Assembly: GCA_013397115.1 (NCBI GenBank)
Contig: VWZW01007087.1
Location: 55,600 to 119,599 of the forward strand
Direction: 5' to 3'
DNA: 64,000 bases
Source: Edolisoma coerulescens
Taxonomy: Eukaryota > Chordata > Aves > Passeriformes > Campephagidae
This document shows positions 41,501 to 50,245 of the stretch, one piece after another. Both the position numbers and the translations under genes were made by a program. The notes beneath the pieces are model-generated. The model was not told where the DNA came from. It saw only the letters and a program-made list of their open reading frames with translations, and made no database searches. Numbering within the stretch: position 1 is the stretch's first letter; every line of letters starts with the position of its first letter.

Positions 41501-44500
41501 ACACAAGAACCTGACAGACCCTCGTATTTTCAGACATTTTCATCATCATGGATGAAATTCTCATCAAGCAGAATTTCAGACCTGAGATTTGAAACAAGCA
41601 CTATAACCAACAGACTCATCGCTAGAAAGAGGGAGTGTGCTCTGTTAGAGAGTCAGAGATAGGAAGGACTATGTAAGAAATAACTACAGCTTGAACACAA
41701 ATTACACAGAGCTTTTAGAGGCAAAAATTGTACTCCAAGGTTACGTGTTTATCAGCGCAGTGAGCTGCTAAAAAGCAGAGATATTGATTGGCCAAGAAGG
41801 TAGTCATATCTTTCAGTTTCATCAACAGTTAAAAACATCTCAGGTGAAAGCTGTCCGCCACTGTTAAATGACATTAGGTCATTTTCTTTCACAAATTCCT
41901 AAAAGAAAGAGAAAAGCTTTCAAAATGTTAGACAATGTTATTTACTTGAACATTTATTGTTCAAAGATGTTGAGCTTGACTTGAAAGAAAACCTAGACCT
42001 CTGCTACGTTCAGAGCAGCAAACCCTTTAACACAGGAGCAGATTTCTACTTGAGAGGGAATGTTTTTGAGGATAAAATGCCAGTATAGGGTTACTGATCT
42101 ACTTCATAGCCTTCGAAAAAGAAAGTTAAAAAAAAAACCAACCTGACATGCAATTTATTTTATAGCTTAAAAAGGAAGCCACCAGATAGTAACACCTGCC
42201 TATGCACAAAACGGGTGCAGGCTGAGGCACCCTTCAGATAATCAGGATCACATCCCAAAACAAAACATCTTAAAAGCCTTTATGACAGAGAAAGAGCTTA
42301 TGGAAGGAAAACAGAGCATTTTAGACATAGATAACTACGGTGTTGTCTATAACTCTATCATCAATTTTCCCTCTCTTTTAAATTTGATTGAAGTATTATT
42401 TATTACTTTAGAAGGAAACAATGGAAATTCCACAAAGTTTTCTCTGTTGATTGTCCTTCACTTTACCTTACCTTTACATTTTATCATATCAAGGTGGTTT
42501 TTCTGATGAAGTAAGCAGCAATTATTCTTGTCGTGAGTGTTAATAAAATTGCATTATTTTTATGAACAAGTCTTCTGATTCCAATATATTTTCTCTATGA
42601 TACAATATTGACCCTGACTGGCTATAGAATAAAATATGGCTGAAAGCCCAGAAAAAACAGTATCAATGCAGGATACATAACCACTTTAATATTGATTTCA
42701 ACTCAGTTTACCACTATTAGTACTAATATTTCTACTGCATTTTATAGTTAGATTTAAACGATAGGTTAGTCTTTGAGGAAAAAAAGAGAAAAAAAAAAAA
42801 GGCTACCTGCACAAAATGAAATTCCCACTTCTTTTCTTTAAACTCTCCTTAAATATCAGCCAGCAAGTTAATACAACAAGTTTATATTCTAGGCCTTCAT
42901 GTTTTACAACCTCATTTGGGGGATGGATCTCTTGCTCATTTGTATGTACACTTACAGAAGCACTCAATGATTCAACAGCCTAAAGGAAGAAATACTGTTT
43001 CTAGGATTTTTACCATTAATTTGGCTGGAAGGTAAAAATAATTAACCAAATCATGCAGAAGGAAAGGAACTCACACTGCAAATTTCTGCTCTCCCTCCCT
43101 CCCCCTCTTTTTCTTTTTGCCTGTTCTTTTTCCCTCAAGATTTCCATTTAGTGCCATATTTCACTCACGGATTATTGGGTGGGGCTGGGGTGCGTGTCCT
43201 TATATATTAATCACACTTTTCTTTCTATGAGGAGATGGCCTCATATACTTCATCATGCTCCTCATGGATCTAGTACTGTCCTCTTTACTTATATTGAGCC
43301 CCTTTCTCTCTCCCCGTTTAACAATCCATTGAAACATATGCTCTTCTCCAACAGTAAAAAGCAGCAGTCCCCAGCTGCTGCCCTTATTTCAAGAGAAAAA
43401 CTGAGCCAACAGCAGTGTGTTATTTCTAGCTCCAAAAACTTGTATATTATTCCTGCACTTGCACTACCAATTAAATAAAAATAATAATGGGGATGATATT
43501 TTATTACACTAATAGCATGCTCATTATTGTATTTTTGTATATACTCTGAATGCAAGTGTTCAGTAATTCCTTATTTTCCATCTTTGAGCAAACAAAACAT
43601 TTTCTCAAGGCATTTTTTCTCTCACAGTGCAAAAGAGTAGCACGGACAGAAATGAGAATGTAAAGCAATAAATTTAGGTTGGTAATTTGAGACAATACCC
43701 TATGGATATTCTGTCTCTGTGTACCTGGCTCATTCCCACATGCTAATAATATACCATCTGAAACAAGCATTAATTCCACTTATTATCTTATAAACAATTA
43801 AAAAATTATCCTATAAACAAAAGCAGATGTTCGTGTCAAGCTCAAATGTCTCGTACCAAAAAAAAAAAAATGCAGAAGGGCAGAAGCTGGCATTCATGAT
43901 GCAATTTGTTCAGACTCTTCATTCAGACTATTCACAGCATTTCATTACCAGCACATGAAAGTTACCCCCACTGTTATGTTTCCTCTCCTCATTTGATTAA
44001 ATTTACATCTCTTGCTGTTACAGAAAATTGGCTTGCATTTTGTCCAAGAAAAACTACCTGAATCCTTAGCCTTGTTGCTTTCTCTTCAAACTACATTTTT
44101 TTCCTGTATTACCCTTTACCTTCTCATTCTGAGAGCATATATAGAATTTCAATGTCAACACACAAAAACTCCTGACTGCTTTTGGAATGACACCGTTCCC
44201 CTATGACTTTTTCAGATGACATACAAAAAATTAGTCCTCTCTAATTTATACAAACAAAAAATTCAATTTATCCCACCAATTAAATATACTGGACAGTGTT
44301 TTTAAAATAGCACCACATTTAAACAAAGATATTGCTCCATTTCTAAAGTTTCAATATATTTAAAAATTAAAAACTTAAAAATACTTTAAAAACTTTCAAT
44401 ATTTAAAAAGATAATTTGAAAACAGGTAGGTAAGATCCCATTTTAGACTAGACTATATGAGAGGATCAGTACCAGTCCTTTTCCAAATCTGCTCTGTAAT

Positions 44501-46640
44501 CCTTTTTTGTACTGGTCTATTCAAAAAAATAACAAATTCTTTATGTATGTGAATATTACTTTGTAATACACATTCAATAATCACATGGAATACTTTTTTG
44601 ATGGATAATAAGTTTTAAGCACCAGTTTATATAGTTAGCAATTAAGCATGGTTATGTAATTGTCAGTGGGAAACAGCTGACCACATTTAATAGCTAAGTA
44701 GTAATTAATGAAGCAAGTTTTAGCTGTGTATGTATGGTCAGCTTTTCTAACACACGCAAAATTGCTAAATCAAAACACAAAGCAAACCTGAAAATTGGCT
44801 AGTTTATATATTCTAACTCTGAAGTCATTTAGGTGTCATTTAAACGACAAGTAATCAGGATTGCACTCGTTACTCAGATTTCTGACTCAAATGAACCAAT
44901 GCCAATCTTACTTCTTCCAAACATATTTCAAGGTTTCACCAATCCTATTTACCATGTATCTACAGCCAGATTTATATCAGCTTCCATGGAATGAAAATCA
45001 GAGTGTGGCACATAGCTTATTTAAAATGACATTTTAAGCCAATTGAAATTCTGACATTGACTTCCCCTGATTTAATCTAAATGTTTGATTTTGATCTTCC
45101 TCTTGAGATTTTTTTCTCTTCCAATTTTTATCTGAAGCAGTTTTAGGTAGGTTTGTTCTGTGGTTTGTGGAAACTTTTTGGTTTATTTTGAAGTCATAAG
45201 TTTTATAATACATCAAAATAGAGATGAATGCTGTTTCTCACCTACACAAAGAACAGAGGTTACAGAAATACACATTTTAATGTGTTTTTACTACAAAATG
45301 CTGCATTTTTGAAACAATTAGAAGTTTTATAAAATGAAGATCACAATAACGTGGAGATTTTGTTTAACATCAAGGACATTTTGGTATTTTAGCAACATTT
45401 TTCCTGTTACTTTTCAAATGTCATGCAACTTTCACGTTTTTCATAGGAAAACCCTTTCTATCCTGTTTTATCTCATGATCGTATTTTTTTTCTATCCTTC
45501 ATTACTATATACAGTTGTCCTCTGCATACACATGCATATTTACACATATGTAATTGTTATCTCTTCCACCCATTCTGAATATTGTCTAGCTTAAATACGG
45601 TTTGCTGTGTCCTTTAATGGGTCCTTGGATGTAAGCCTGCAGCATAAAACAGAAAACCCATTGCTTCTTAAGTTTTCTCAAGAATGCTATTTTGAGCTTA
45701 TATTTTAGGTGAAAAGATCACAATCAAAAGGCAATTTTAAACAGTTTTAAAAACTCTGCCCAACTTTCTTGCAGGTTTTTTTTTCCTTTGCTTGGTTTTT
45801 GAGTTGTTGTTTTGGTTTGACTTTGTGTTGGGAGGGTTAGGGTGATCACATGTTCCACTTCAAGAAAAAAACGGGAAGAAGATTTTCAAGTAAAATCTAA
45901 TGCATCCCTAGGTAGGTGCTCAAGGATTCTAACTAACCTTGCAAGCTTCCATATGAAACAAACAAGACGAAATACAAAAGTAAAAGAAACAAGGAAGTTT
46001 GTCCAGCAATTACAGAATTTGAACAAAAGCCAACTACACCTCAGAAATACTCAACAACCATTTTTAGTGGGGTTTTAAGCAAGATCTATAACACTTAGTT
46101 ACTTAAATAGTGCCAGCATTAGTAGCAATAGTAACAATTTGCTTTTACACTGGAGCTTTTATAACAAATACAGGGAATACAATTATTGCAATAATTGGTA
46201 AAACATGTATGGCCATCTAATCTACTAAAGATTATAATAATACAGTACATTTCAGGAAAATCGGCCTCACTGGGAAGAGTATTCTGAACAATATAGCACC
46301 ACTCTGGGAGCTGCAAAGAACATACATATTGTGATTCTCCTAAAGTGTAGCAAGTTGTTCTGACATACTATTATACCATGATATTATCCTTACATTGATC
46401 AATCGGAACAATGTTTATGTAACATTATTATAATGTAATTTTTGTCCAGTCAAATGTAAATGCATAATGTTTCAAGAAAAAAAAATCTTATTTAAGCTAT
46501 AAAAATAACAGAATATATCACAACATTACAGTATTGGTACTACTTACTGATGATGAGCCCAACATGGATTTTGGAGACCTTATAATTCCAGCTATGGAAT
46601 GACGTATAGTGTCAAATCTTGAGACTTTATCCTTCTTGTC
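2467..46640 (-). CDS. FER: FER non-receptor tyrosine kinase, partial gene (7 internal exons)
   Basis: FER is a cytoplasmic tyrosine kinase with an F-BAR domain, an FX region, an SH2 domain and a C-terminal kinase. It acts downstream of growth-factor receptors, cadherin/catenin adhesion and cortactin. Seven minus-strand exons splice cleanly: 93+204+123+57+116+95+124 = 812 nt, 270 codons plus two bases. Seen directly: SH2 motifs WYHG and FLVRES, the glycine loop GKGNFG, the ATP lysine in VAVK, and CIHR at the last exon edge. Setting the FLVRES arginine to mammalian Arg483 puts Trp at 460, the VAVK lysine at 591, and the Asp after HR at 684, which agrees with known FER numbering and means no indels. 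FES is the alternative paralogue, but the wording of the SH2 and kinase segments is FER. Missing because of the window limits: the F-BAR/FX exons (above 64000) and the catalytic loop, DFG and C-lobe (below 1). Confidence 0.97.
2598..2613. repeat. (ACAG)4 tetranucleotide repeat at a FER splice acceptor
   Basis: Four units of ACAG on the plus strand. On the transcript strand this reads CTGTCTGTCTGTCTGT and lies directly upstream of TTTTCTAG, so it forms most of the pyrimidine tract of the HRD exon. Confidence 0.85.
3979..4022. repeat. 22-bp tandem duplication
   Basis: Two adjacent 22-bp units (3979-4000 and 4001-4022) share the core TGTCACTTCTTGCACA and differ at two positions. They lie in FER intron, with no sign of function. 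Confidence 0.9.
4437..4455. repeat. Short (AAAC)n simple repeat
   Basis: About four AAAC units lead into an A-rich stretch. Intronic simple sequence. Confidence 0.85.
5715..5840. repeat. AT-rich microsatellite, (TA)n passing into (ATCT)n
   Basis: A stretch of TA alternation mixed with ATATC/GATAT units ends in a run of ATCT repeats. It includes a perfect 20-bp palindrome at 5741-5760 (ATATCAATAT and its complement), so it can fold into hairpins or a cruciform. It is probably length-polymorphic. Confidence 0.9.
10128..10275 (-). mobile_element. CR1 LINE, 3' end fragment
   Basis: It begins GAATCATAGAATCCC, the complement of the CR1 3' tail, and continues GGTTGGAAAAGACCTCCAGG, then CACCACCATGCCCACTAAGC and TCCAGGGATGGTGACTC, all characteristic of CR1 read in reverse. 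The element is in the same orientation as FER. The left end with the 8-bp tail units is intact; the right end fades near 10275, so it is 5'-truncated as usual. Confidence 0.92.
14244..14374 (+). mobile_element. CR1 LINE, 3' end fragment with ATTCTATG tail
   Basis: A 131-bp piece starts CGTTCAAGGCCAGGTGGGGT, runs through GGTGTCCCTGCCCATGGCAG and ends in two copies of ATTCTATG, the diagnostic CR1 terminus. It is little diverged from the usual avian sequence. 5'-truncated. Confidence 0.95.
16642..16736 (-). CDS. FER: FER exon: kinase N-lobe beta 4-5 and hinge (about residues 610-642)
   Basis: This exon is 95 nt. It takes one base to finish an AGA arginine codon, then 31 codons, then one base of a glycine codon. 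The acceptor is TGTGTGTTTTGCAG and the donor is GTAATT. The reading is [20 protein letters not shown] followed by QPIYIVMELVP. The methionine before Glu-Leu is the gatekeeper position (about Met637), and the Glu-Leu-Val stretch is the hinge that contacts ATP. The final G pairs with GA of the exon at 2590 to make Gly-Gly-Asp-Phe. Confidence 0.97.
16737..18331 (-). other. FER intron of 1.6 kb
   Basis: Ordinary AT-rich intron between the two kinase N-lobe exons. No repeat or conserved coding is recognised. Confidence 0.85.
18332..18447 (-). CDS. FER: FER exon: glycine loop, ATP lysine and alpha-C helix (about residues 572-610)
   Basis: This exon is 116 nt, entering in phase 0 and leaving after two bases of an arginine codon (AG). 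The acceptor is CCCCTGATTTCAG and the donor is GTAGGT. It begins GNFGEVYKGTLKDKTPVAVK, which holds the rest of the glycine loop and the ATP-anchoring lysine (Lys591 equivalent). TCKEDLPQELKIKFLSEA follows, whose glutamate (about Glu608) is the alpha-C partner of that lysine. All residues needed for nucleotide binding are intact. Confidence 0.98.
18448..21415 (-). other. FER intron of 3.0 kb splitting the glycine loop
   Basis: AT-rich intron with short A and T runs (for example near 18905 and 20462). No recognisable transposon or coding sequence. Confidence 0.85.
21416..21472 (-). CDS. FER: FER micro-exon: kinase domain start and first half of the glycine loop (about residues 553-571)
   Basis: This is a very short exon, 57 nt, 19 codons, phase 0 at both ends, reading DKKWVLNHEDVTLGELLGK. 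The acceptor is CTTTCCTTTTCACAG and the donor is GTAAGT. The segment is the first beta strand of the kinase N-lobe. The exon ends within the ATP-binding loop, so the G-x-G-x-x-G motif is completed only after splicing to the exon at 18447 (GK | GNFG). The nearest upstream exon is 14.9 kb away. Confidence 0.97.
22020..22393 (+). mobile_element. CR1 LINE, 3' region without tail
   Basis: CR1 features in order: AATTCTGGTCCCCTCAATTC, GAGCATGTGCAGGGAAGGGC, GAGCTGAGGGGGCTCAGCCT, GGAGAAAAGGAGG, then CTTCACTAACAGAGTGGTTA and GGAGGTGGTGGAATC. The sequence stops near 22393, before the 3' tail. This explains the 83-codon plus-strand frame at 21999 and the minus-strand frames around 22300-22600. Confidence 0.92.
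24852..24895. repeat. 22-bp imperfect tandem duplication
   Basis: Two consecutive 22-bp units begin CTGGATATG and end CTTTTC; 18 of 22 positions agree. Intronic, with no known role. Confidence 0.8.
28468..29084 (+). mobile_element. Solo LTR of an ERVL-like endogenous retrovirus
   Basis: The unit starts TGCTGGTTCTGGCTGGGGTA and ends TTAAACCACAACA, giving the TG...CA form of an LTR. Between these are blocks I recognise from a widespread avian ERVL-type LTR: GACAACTGACCCCAAAGGCA, a TATAAA box at 28763-28768, GATGGAGCCCTGCTTTCCTG, and CCTTGTTTTGCTTTG. The part between about 28540 and 28640 is divergent. No internal retroviral sequence flanks it, so it is a solo LTR, probably left by recombination. 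It is antisense to FER. A clean target-site duplication is not visible. I am unsure of the family name. Confidence 0.85.
29281..29575 (-). mobile_element. CR1 LINE, internal fragment
   Basis: Read in reverse, this is the CR1 segment with TTGCAGGACTTTGTTCTTCC, CTCCAGCCTGTCCGGGTCCC, CTCTGGATGGCAGCATAGCC, CTCATCAGCAAAACTGCTCG and GACCCTGGGGGTAC. It lacks the 3' tail. The overlapping open frames of 91-109 codons here are this element and not a host gene. It lies about 200 bp from the ERVL-like LTR. Confidence 0.9.
34569..34629. repeat. Perfect 26-bp palindrome followed by a 16-bp tandem duplication
   Basis: 34569-34594 is its own reverse complement over all 26 bases (half site TAGTGGAAATACT). 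Three bases further on, two 16-bp units (34598-34613, 34614-34629) of the form TTTAGTTNATACTAAG stand side by side with one difference. The units also echo part of the palindrome (ATACTA). No known element is recognised. Confidence 0.9.
36409..36531 (-). CDS. FER: FER exon: SH2 domain C-terminus and SH2-kinase linker (about residues 512-552)
   Basis: This exon is 123 nt, 41 codons, phase 0 at both ends. The acceptor ends CTCCATACAG and the donor is GTAATG. It opens with NQYRFEGTGFPTIPQLIEHH, the second half of an SH2 domain, with the hydrophobic specificity pocket and the C-terminal helix. It then gives TKKSGVVLLNPVVK, the start of the linker to the kinase. Mammalian FER has an NPIPK-type end where this bird reads NPVVK, a small change in the linker. 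The exon joins in frame to the DKKW exon at 21472. Confidence 0.97.
36532..39984 (-). other. FER intron of 3.5 kb within the SH2 domain
   Basis: AT-rich intron. A plus-strand open frame of about 106 codons at 37055-37375 shows no protein family signature and lies antisense to FER, so I take it as chance. A short AAAC repeat lies near 38147. Confidence 0.8.
39985..40188 (-). CDS. FER: FER exon: SH2 domain, N-terminal two thirds (about residues 444-511)
   Basis: This exon is 204 nt, 68 codons, phase 0 at both ends. The acceptor is TTTTTCCCAAG and the donor is GTACGT directly after the codons for Tyr-Ala-Asp. The exon opens with FFDVISTTEKPLAEQDWYHG, where Trp460 begins the SH2 fold. It continues with GDFLVRES, whose arginine (Arg483 equivalent) binds phosphotyrosine, and then GEYVLSV and HFIIQ of the central sheet. 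In mammals a testis form (FerT) joins its own short N-terminus near this point, so this junction is a natural site for alternative transcripts. The open frame runs three residues past the donor into intron, which is read-through and not coding. Confidence 0.98.
41752..41898 (-). other. Candidate alternative FER exon with in-frame stop (unproven)
   Basis: On the minus strand a strong acceptor, TCTCTTTCTTTTAG, precedes an open frame of 48 codons then TGA. The frame starts in phase 0, the same phase in which the upstream FER exon (46548) ends. The peptide reads EFVKENDLMSFNSGGQLSPE and goes on to YDYLLGQSISLL before the stop. I know no homologue. I see no good donor before the stop, so it would act as a terminal or poison exon that ends FER before SH2. 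A run this long occurs by chance fairly often in AT-rich DNA, so the call rests on the acceptor and the matching phase. Confidence 0.25.
43088..43140. repeat. Polypyrimidine tract
   Basis: The plus strand is almost wholly C and T over about 50 bases (CTCTCCCTCCCTCCCCCTCT and onward). It is purine-rich on the FER transcript strand, so it is not a splice tract for FER. Confidence 0.7.
46548..46640 (-). CDS. FER: FER exon: linker before the SH2 domain (about residues 413-443)
   Basis: This exon is 93 nt, phase 0 at both ends, 31 codons. The acceptor is a pyrimidine tract ending TTTCTCCTAG and the donor is GTAAGT. The peptide contains DTIRHSIAGIIRSPKSMLGS, which matches the basic, serine-rich linker of mammalian FER just before the SH2 domain. 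Human FER has Ala-Leu where this bird has Met-Leu. No catalytic residues lie here; the segment connects the FX region to SH2. The next upstream FER exon was looked for up to 64000 and not found, so the intron above it is at least 17 kb long. Confidence 0.95.
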
Positions 46641-47331
46641 CTAGGAGAAAGGGCAGAATCTTCAGTGAAAACAAGCAAATCTGTAGGATTTATTGGAGAA
46701 TGTGCAATATATATTCCTGAATTTTACGTAAATAAAAGATAGGGGCTGAGCTTCTACTGAAGGAAGTGTCAACATCAGCAGGATTAAGCTCAGATCAATT
46801 TAACCACTTACAAATTCTCTATTTCCTTAAATATTTTGTAGAATTATTTTAAGTATAAAGAAAACTGAAATTCTTTTATACCCTAAAAACAAAGCACATA
46901 ACTCTCAGTTCTCCTGAAATACCTGTCATTTTAAAGGGACAATGATTTGAAAATACATAATAAAAAACCCCCACATGGTAAAAAACTCTGCGTATGTGCA
47001 TTATCCTTACTTAATACATGTTTAGAGTTTTTTCCTTTTATTAACAGGTTCTTATGTAACAACAGACTACTTGTAAATATTAGCACCCATTGGTGCAAAT
47101 AACAGGAGCCATTTCTCTTCTGGCATTACTGTAAACCATAAGTGCAGCCACTGTCTGGTTTAAAAATTCTGCATGAATAGGGCTCTGACTGGAACACTGA
47201 AACAGCCTTTAAGCATCTCTAGTTCAGCAGAAGTCAATGTAAATTCCAAGGTCTCATAAGTCTGACTTAGTCCAAAGACTGGATTTTTCTTCATCTCTTA
47301 CTATCAGCTCTCAAAATTAATAACAATCTTT

Positions 47332-47372
47332 AAAAAAAAAAAAAAAANNNNNNNNNNNAAAAAAAAAAAAAA
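47332..47372. other. 11-base assembly gap inside a poly(A) run
   Basis: Eleven N (47348-47358) are flanked by 16 A on the left and 14 A on the right. The true sequence is most likely a homopolymer of uncertain length that the assembly could not close. Confidence 0.97.
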
Positions 47373-50080
47373 GTACTTTTAACATGGAAAAACCGAGTTT
47401 ATTGCTTGTAAATCAGCTTCAGAAACAGCAAAGATATTTCAATGAGTACTGACAAAGTAAATAAACTTGAAGCAGAGAAACCACACATTAGCAACCTCAT
47501 GCTAATTAGCTTTAGGTTAACTAAACTGCAAAAAAACTGATAATTGAGACAGACAACAACTGTTTGCCAGTGTCACAAAGAAAAATTGCTTCCAAGTTTC
47601 TAATGTACATCTTTGACAGAAGAAACCAAAAATCTCATAATGTAATAAATGCAACTTCAGTTTATTCCAGGACTTACAAACAAGCAACAAAATGTATACA
47701 TTCTGTACACCGAATTTAGCAGTGTTTGAAAATTATTTCCAAATACAGTTTATTCTACAAGATACAGGTTAAACATTATCTTAGCAAACTAACGCTATTT
47801 ATTTGGTAGCAAAAGTCTGCAATTTGAACTAATTTGCATGCTATTAAATAAAAGAGTGCAAAAACCAGTCAAATTGTGAGAACTCTGATAGGGAGTACAT
47901 CTATCACAGAAATACTCATTAACTATGTGCCCACTTACCCATCAATAACATTTTCATACCTTTTACCAGACTCAAGTATTGTCATATACCAAATAATTTT
48001 ATTTTAATAAAACAACTGTGTGCTGAATCCTGATTTTTATTCTTATAATGCTGCTGAATTAAACTGCCTTCACAAAAAAAGCCCCAAAAAACCAACAACA
48101 AAAAACAAACAAACCCAAATGAAAAAACCACATTAACAACTAAGACACAAAGGCTATACTAGCTTGCATGCTGGTTGTGGAACGATCCACTCTGCATATC
48201 TCTTCAGAAGTGAGCCATGAGATTTAACACCAATTAAATGTATACTTCTTTTATAAGAGGAGAAAATAAGTTACCAAAAGACACACGAATTCTACTTCAC
48301 TTCCCACAATTAAAACTCCAGAGTTTTCTTTCTAGTGGACAGTAACAGCCTGCTTATCTAGTGACAACATCAAACTACAAGTAAGGCCCTACATTCACCA
48401 GTTTCTCCGTAACAAAAAAATATGAACAAGAGTGAGGTTTTTTGACTCAAAATACCAGCCTCAAGGACTGTGCCAACTTTGATAAGCAGCATTGAATGAC
48501 ATACAGAGGCAAACAGTCACATTAAATAGAGTGAGTATTGAAATGTGGATTTAAGGGATTTTGGCTTTGTTCAAAATGTAGCACATGTCCTGTTTCAACT
48601 GCAATATATTTATAAACACCATTTAGCATTTCCATATCTCTTTCCCCTGACATAATGAAACTACTCTGTATCTTACAGCAATGAAGATTCAGAATTTGTC
48701 TGCACAGCAGGCATAACCAAACATATGACAAAACACAGCTGTAGCCTGTACTGAGTTTACTTATTCCATTCAAGTATTTTTAGGGCAACCTAGATAAAAC
48801 TAAAGAGCTGCAGCAATGGTCTTCTACTGATTTTTTTCTGCCGTTGCCCAGCTGCAGGGTACCTTAGAAGGATCCATTAGATCTTGCAGGAAACCTGTTT
48901 TTCACTCAGAATGGTATATAAATCAGTATAAAGGGATTTTTTAATGCACATTAAGTATATTTTTTTTCTAAACTAGTGTAAAACTGCAACCCAGAACATC
49001 CCATCTACTTCTTTTTATATGTATGTATTTATGCACATGTGTGCGTACAATCTTACTAGTTAAATCAGGGCGTTATTTAAAGTCTGATTTACAAAATAAA
49101 AACAAATACACATCAGAGCTATCTTTCAGTGATCTCTCCGTAGCCACATCAAATTTTGAACCTCTCAGTCAAGCCCCTCTCAAACCAACAAAGCATTTAG
49201 TAGGTGAAAGGATTATCTCAGGGTATTAGGTAATTTAAAATTTCTGAAGGAACCTAGCAGAGAGCAGAGACGCTACGTGCTCACAAAGTTCATTATAATT
49301 ACACACAATGCTCATTCCAACAGACATCATGTCACCAAACAGAACAAATATGCCAAATATGTAGTCATGACAAAAGTTTCAAAGTTGTAAGATATGTGAC
49401 TATCAGACTAACAAACCTGAGCTAGACACTGGAAAGGAATGAGGAATTCTGCTTCAAGGATACTGTAGAGAGCATTATGGAGTAATATACTTGCTAGCAT
49501 ACACAAGGCAGCTACTAAAGCATATTCAGTTTCATTTCAGTTTAAATGAATTACTTCCAGAGATATCAAGAAAATGGTAGCATGATTTCTCACTTCTTTA
49601 TTTTATACAACCCCAATTTGACTAGAAACAAACTTATCTGTGGGCCATTATATTTTATGCAATAACTGAATGACTACAGAAAAAATTGTACTCTACCATT
49701 AAGAAGCTAGGTATGTATAAAAATACAAGCTGCCATTAGAGAACATTTTAACCTATTTAAGTGAGTTTAAACACACCTGTGTCATGAGAAGCCAATACAA
49801 AGACTTTTGAAAAATGCATTGACTGATATTTTCCCTTTTAGGACTAGCCATGTTTCTAATGACTCCCCACAACGAACTGAAATGAACTGTGTCATAAACT
49901 AGATATAACTGAGGAGGGGGATATCATCAGGTTTACAGTGGTAAGGTGAGGGATGAGATGCCATCCCACTCACACCAGTGAGATGCCCAGAACCTAGAGA
50001 AGGAAGGCAGGTCAGAAGGAGAACACCTGAAAGAACACTAGGGAATTTCAGCCACTCCAGACACAAAGTCAGCTTCACTG

Positions 50081-50245
50081 GGAGCCCACCGAAATGTCTC
50101 TACGCTGATGCACATAGCTGGGGAGTAAACAGGAAGAACTAGGGATGTGGTCACACTTGCAGGCCTATAACCCTACTGGTATCAGTGAAGCATGGTGGGA
50201 CAGCTCCTGTGGAGTGTTGGAACAGAAGGATACAGGCTGTTCAGT
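50081..50245 (+). mobile_element. CR1 LINE fragment from the start of the ORF2 endonuclease
   Basis: TCTCTACGCTGATGCACATA followed by GGGGAGTAAACAGGAAGAAC is the start of the CR1 pol endonuclease region. In one frame the next part reads AYNPTGISEAWWDSSCG, matching the conserved ITETWWD motif of the endonuclease. At least one frameshift and a stop separate the pieces, so it is dead. Less certain CR1 or other repeat sequence may extend left to about 49910. Confidence 0.8.

Larger units (their letters stand above)
40189..46547 (-). other. FER intron of 6.4 kb upstream of the SH2 exon
   Basis: Mostly AT-rich unique sequence. It holds a candidate alternative exon (41752-41898, listed separately) and a plus-strand pyrimidine run at about 43088-43140. 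No transposon is recognised. Confidence 0.75.
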
